The notes under the pieces were generated by a model. That model saw only the letters and a list, made by a program, of their open reading frames with translations. It did no database searches and was not told the DNA's origin. Positions 1 to 64,000 of a stretch of DNA of 64,000 nucleotides are shown here, in pieces. Each line of letters begins with the position of its first letter. Position 1 is the first letter of the stretch. Position numbers and translations under genes: made by a program. The DNA is from Chelonoidis abingdonii (Eukaryota; Chordata; Testudines; Testudinidae): positions 33,086,059 through 33,150,058 of the forward strand of contig NC_133770.1 in NCBI RefSeq assembly GCF_003597395.2, given 5' to 3'.

Positions 1-312
1 TCAAAAAACACATGGCAAGTCCTATATATAGCCAAAGGATTGTTGCAGCAGTAGCTTGAGAAACTACTGTTTAAGTGCACAGGAGAGCAAAGTTTAAACA
101 CATTATCCTTGGAGTTGAAACAAAGCTTCCAAAGAGTTCTCTTGCACATTTACAGTATTACACAACTCAAGATCAGGCAGTATCTAAAAATTTAAGATCA
201 TGTCTAATTTCTTTTTTGAACACTAATACAGAGCAATTCATTTTGCTAATTCCAAGGTGTTGAAAGTGACGATACAGATCCCTCTGGTACTATCACTAAG
301 CAATAACATCAC
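1..312 (-). other. SVIL: SVIL 3' untranslated region (partial)
   Basis: This sequence follows the supervillin stop codon on the minus strand. I see no AATAAA on the minus strand within it, so the 3' UTR probably continues past the left edge. No repeat was recognised. Confidence 0.75.
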
Positions 313-61059
<60,747 letters not shown>

Positions 61060-61220
61060 CTAGGACCAGATACATGTCAGTATCAATAACTCAGAGGAAG
61101 AAATTACTGAAGGAAATGTTTGTTTGGCTTTCCTTGATGCCAGGTGTCAAGTTTTTTTGGATGGACTTCTCTGAATTGGCAGTAAGATGTCCTATGAAAA
61201 CCAGTATCATGAGATAAAAA

Positions 61221-61262
61221 TACATACACACATACACACACACACAGACATATATATATATA
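61221..61262. repeat. CA/TA microsatellite
   Basis: (CA)n followed by (TA)n, directly abutting the 3' end of the LINE at 61263. On the minus strand the LINE sequence therefore runs straight into TA repeats. Confidence 0.9.
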
Positions 61263-61360
61263 GCGACTGGATAGCGTAGTGGTTAAGAGCGCCGCCCTTT
61301 GATACGGGAGACCGCCCTTTGATACGAGAGACCGGGGTTCAAATCCCGGTTGGTACCCAA
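61263..61360 (+). repeat. tRNA-like sequence with duplicated arm
   Basis: Shows a tRNA-like A box (TAGCGTAGTGGTTAAGAGC) and B box (GGGGTTCAAATCCCGG). Between them CGCCCTTTGATACGRGAGAC occurs twice in a row (61292-61311, 61312-61331), which spoils a cloverleaf. Not a functional tRNA gene. More likely a SINE-type head or part of the LINE 3' UTR. Confidence 0.65.
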
Positions 61361-61404
61361 CTTTCCAGTAGGGGTCCTTGGGCAAAAGACCCCCTAACGC
61401 TTCA

Positions 61405-62702
61405 CCGGCAGTATCTTAGCTGTTCCTAGCACTGCGACCTCTTTCTGGGACATCAGCTCTGAGTTGTCCGGGATCTGTTGGACGCCGACTCCACCCAGCT
61501 TACGGAGTCACAGCCCCGAGTGCTCGCTACCGACCATTGGACCACTTTGCCTTCACTTTCCACATCCTTCTCGAGTTCCTCTTCAGGCGCCTGGTACTTT
61601 TCCGCTTCTCATATTCCTTCTTCCTGAATGTTGCTGTCACTTGGCACTGCCTATTCTATTACCTACCACTGTCTTCGGTCCTTGTGCGATTACCATGATG
61701 TCTGGTTGAATTGCCAGTACCTGCCTACCGTCTGATTGGAAGTCCCACAGAAATCTTAGGCCTTGCTATTCTCCACACAACCTTGCTGCGGGAACTCCCA
61801 TCTGTCTTGGGAGGGTCTAGCCCATATGCAGGGAGGGTCTAGCCGCATGTGACAGATGTTCCGTACACAATCCAGCCACTGGTTGTGCCGTCAGTGTATG
61901 TTTCTGTTCCTGCTCATCTACATCCTGCCACATGTGTTGACTTGTCTTCTGAACGCCCTCTCTGCACATATGCACCTTGGGTCTCTCTAGTGTGGTAGAC
62001 CCCTGCTTCAATGGATCTGGTGCTCAGTGCCTGGTTCTGTGTGCTATGATCGTGCTCGGTTGCTGTCTTTAGTCCAGCCCTTTCCGGCACTGGTAGGATT
62101 TGCCCGATGTCAGCCACCTGCAGCACATCTGTCATGTACATGCCATGGCAGGGTTCTTGTCTTGCATGGCACTTCTATCTTGGTCTTCCTCCCATGTCCT
62201 GCTGCTGCTCCAAGCATCTCTCACGCCTCATCTTTGGGCCATCTACTGATGTCTCCTGGTGTTCCAGGTTCATCGGACAGTGGCTTTGACGCTCACCAAG
62301 CCCACCCGCCTTCTTTCAGCTGGCTATACAGTCTCTGTGGTGTTTGGACTTGGGTGGGAACCTCCGTGCATTGTGAGGAGCTTCCGGTCTTCACATCTCA
62401 CCTCCATGTCTCCTTTACACTCACTAACGGAGGGTATCTGATGACGCGGCATGTGGCGTATCTGTTGATGGCGTGGATCTTTTTTCCATTGAGTTGGCTC
62501 TGTTCCAGACCTGTTATTCCTTTGGTGATACTTGGATGTTGCCCTGTCTTCCTTTGCCTCCTCATCGTGGTTTCCATTGACTGTGGGACGCCAAGTACTT
62601 TGTAGCTGTCGTATGTCTGCTATGTGGCCTTGCTGGTGAGTTCCACCCATCAGTCTTGACTACCTCCTCTCTTCACTACCATGGCGGCCAATCTCTCTGT
62701 GG
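61405..62702 (-). repeat. Tandem unit 1 (1298 bp) of the LINE segment
   Basis: Runs from CCGGCAGTATCTTAGCTG to CATGGCGGCCAATCTCTCTG plus TGG. Compared with unit 2 it has many single-base insertions and deletions, which break every frame. Confidence 0.9.
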
Positions 62703-64000
62703 CCGGCAGTATCTTAGCTGTTCCTGCCTGCACCTCTTTCTGGACATCAGCTCTGAGTTGTCCTGGGATCTGTTGAGCCACTCACCCCAGCTTAGAGTCA
62801 CAGCCCGAGTGCTCGCTACCCGACCATTGGGACCACTTTGCCTTCACTTTCCACATCCTTCTCGAGTTCCTCTTTCAGGCGCCTGGTATTTTCCGCTTCT
62901 CATATTCCTTTCTTCCTGACATGTTGCTGTCACTTGGCACTGCGTATTTCTATTACCTACCACTGTCTTGGTCCTTGTCGATTACCATGATGTTGGTTGG
63001 ATTGGCCAGTATCTCCTACCGTCTGGATTGGAGTCCACAGAATCTTAGGCCTTGCTGATTCTCCACCAACCTTCTGCGGGAACTCCCATCTGGTCTTGGG
63101 AGGGGTCTAGCCCAATATGCAGGGAGGGTCTAGCCCATGGCAGATGTTCCGGTAGCACAATCCAGCCACTGGTTGTGCCGTTCAGTGTACTTTCTGTCCT
63201 TGCCATCTACTCCTGCCACGATGTTTGGACTGTCTGCTGAGACCCCTGCTCTGCACCATATGCACCTTGGTCTCTCTAGTGTGGTAGACCCCTGCTTCAA
63301 TGGAATCTGGGTGCTCAGTGCCTGTTCTGTGTGCTATGATCAGTGCCTCGGTGCTGTCTTTTATCCAGCCCTTTCCAGCACTGTGGATTTGCCCGATGTC
63401 AGCCACTGCACACATCTGTCGGATGGTACATCCCATGGGCAGGGTTCTTGTCTGCATGGCACTTCTATGCTTGGCTCTTCTCCCATGTCCTGCTGCTGCT
63501 CAAGCATTCTCTCGACGCACTCATCTTTGGGGCCATCTTACTGATGTACTCCTGGTGTTCCAGGTTCATCCCGGACAGAGTGGCTTTGACGCTCACCAAG
63601 CCCCACCCGCCTTCTTTCCAGCTGGCTATACAGTCTCTGGGTGTTTGGACTGGGTGGGAAACCTCCGTTGCATTGTGAGGAGCTTCCGGGTCTTCACATC
63701 TCACCTCCATGTCCTCCTTTACAGCTCACTATACCGGCAGGGTATCTGATGACCGGCATGGCGTTCTGTGATGGCGTGGATCTTTTTTCACTGAGTTGCT
63801 CTTCAGACCTGCTTATCCTTTTGGTGGATACTTGGATGTTGCCTGTCTCCTGCCCTCCTCATCGTGGTTTCCATTGACTGTGGGACGCCAAGTACTTGTA
63901 GCTGGTCGTATGTTCTGCTATGTGGCCCTGCTGGAGTTCCACCCCATCACTCTTGACTACCTCCCTCTCTTCACTACCATGGCGGCCAATCTCTCTGTGG
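62703..64000 (-). repeat. Tandem unit 2 (1298 bp) of the LINE segment
   Basis: Begins again with CCGGCAGTATCTTAGCTG immediately after unit 1 and ends on the same CTCTCTGTGG at the window edge. Head-to-tail orientation. Confidence 0.9.

Larger units (their letters stand above)
61263..64000 (-). mobile_element. R2/R4-like LINE fragment, tandemly repeated
   Basis: On the minus strand, frames broken by indels read RKLLTMHGG, GLVSVKATL, VADIGQILPVPERAGLK, STRSIEAGVYHTRE and AVLGTAKIL. From memory these are the thumb and C-terminal parts of non-LTR retrotransposons with a reverse transcriptase followed by a zinc knuckle and restriction-like endonuclease. The copy sits in SVIL's intron in the same orientation. 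Its 3' end (61263-61404) holds an antisense tRNA-like sequence and abuts a TA microsatellite. The coding part occurs twice as 1298-bp units and continues beyond the window. Confidence 0.72.

Noticed and set aside
61263..61360. A functional tRNA gene
   Set aside because: A and B boxes are present, but a duplicated 20-base arm breaks the cloverleaf and it is joined to LINE sequence.
62027..62605. Plus-strand open frame of 192 codons in the tandem unit
   Set aside because: The opposite strand shows the conserved reverse-transcriptase C-terminal motifs, so this frame is antisense to a LINE.

Overview
This is vertebrate nuclear DNA, most likely from a turtle or another non-avian sauropsid. One long gene runs right to left through most of the window, split into short exons with consensus splice sites. 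The introns carry a repeat mix typical of turtles: CR1 LINEs, tRNA-derived SINEs with a CR1-like tail, a DIRS tyrosine-recombinase retrotransposon, Penelope-like tails, several hAT and Tigger-type DNA elements, and hairpin MITEs. The turtle call is an inference from this repeat mix and the sauropsid-like protein sequence.

The gene is supervillin (SVIL), minus strand. I placed 27 coding exons between 61059 and 313. All splice phases agree and the exon lengths sum to 4518 nt, which is 1505 residues plus a stop. The window lacks the N-terminal third (human supervillin is about 2.2 kb of codons, from memory). It holds the end of the disordered central region, five gelsolin-like repeats and the C-terminal villin headpiece. 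The 3' UTR runs off the left edge and the 5' exons lie beyond the right edge.

Layout. 1-1864: last three exons. 1865-9033: intron with two abutting hAT elements that share one target site, a third hAT element, a CORE-SINE-like piece and decayed LINE. 9034-10520: two exons around a TIR element. 10521-17122: intron with a 5.7 kb DIRS element showing inverted termini and an internal complementary region. 17123-31323: fifteen exons with small insertions, including an 11-bp-TSD palindrome and two Tigger-type MITEs. 31324-36938: intron with an unexplained ORF behind a splice acceptor, GC-rich repeats and CR1. 37087-50734: 13.6 kb intron with a dead hAT transposase, a fold-back hAT of about 1.1 kb, CR1 and a SINE. 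50735-61059: seven exons. 61263-64000: a LINE fragment with R2/R4-like features, inserted at a CA/TA microsatellite. Its RT-to-C-terminus segment is repeated head to tail as two 1298-bp units, and the second ends exactly at the window edge.

No other host gene, structural RNA gene or CRISPR-like array was recognised.
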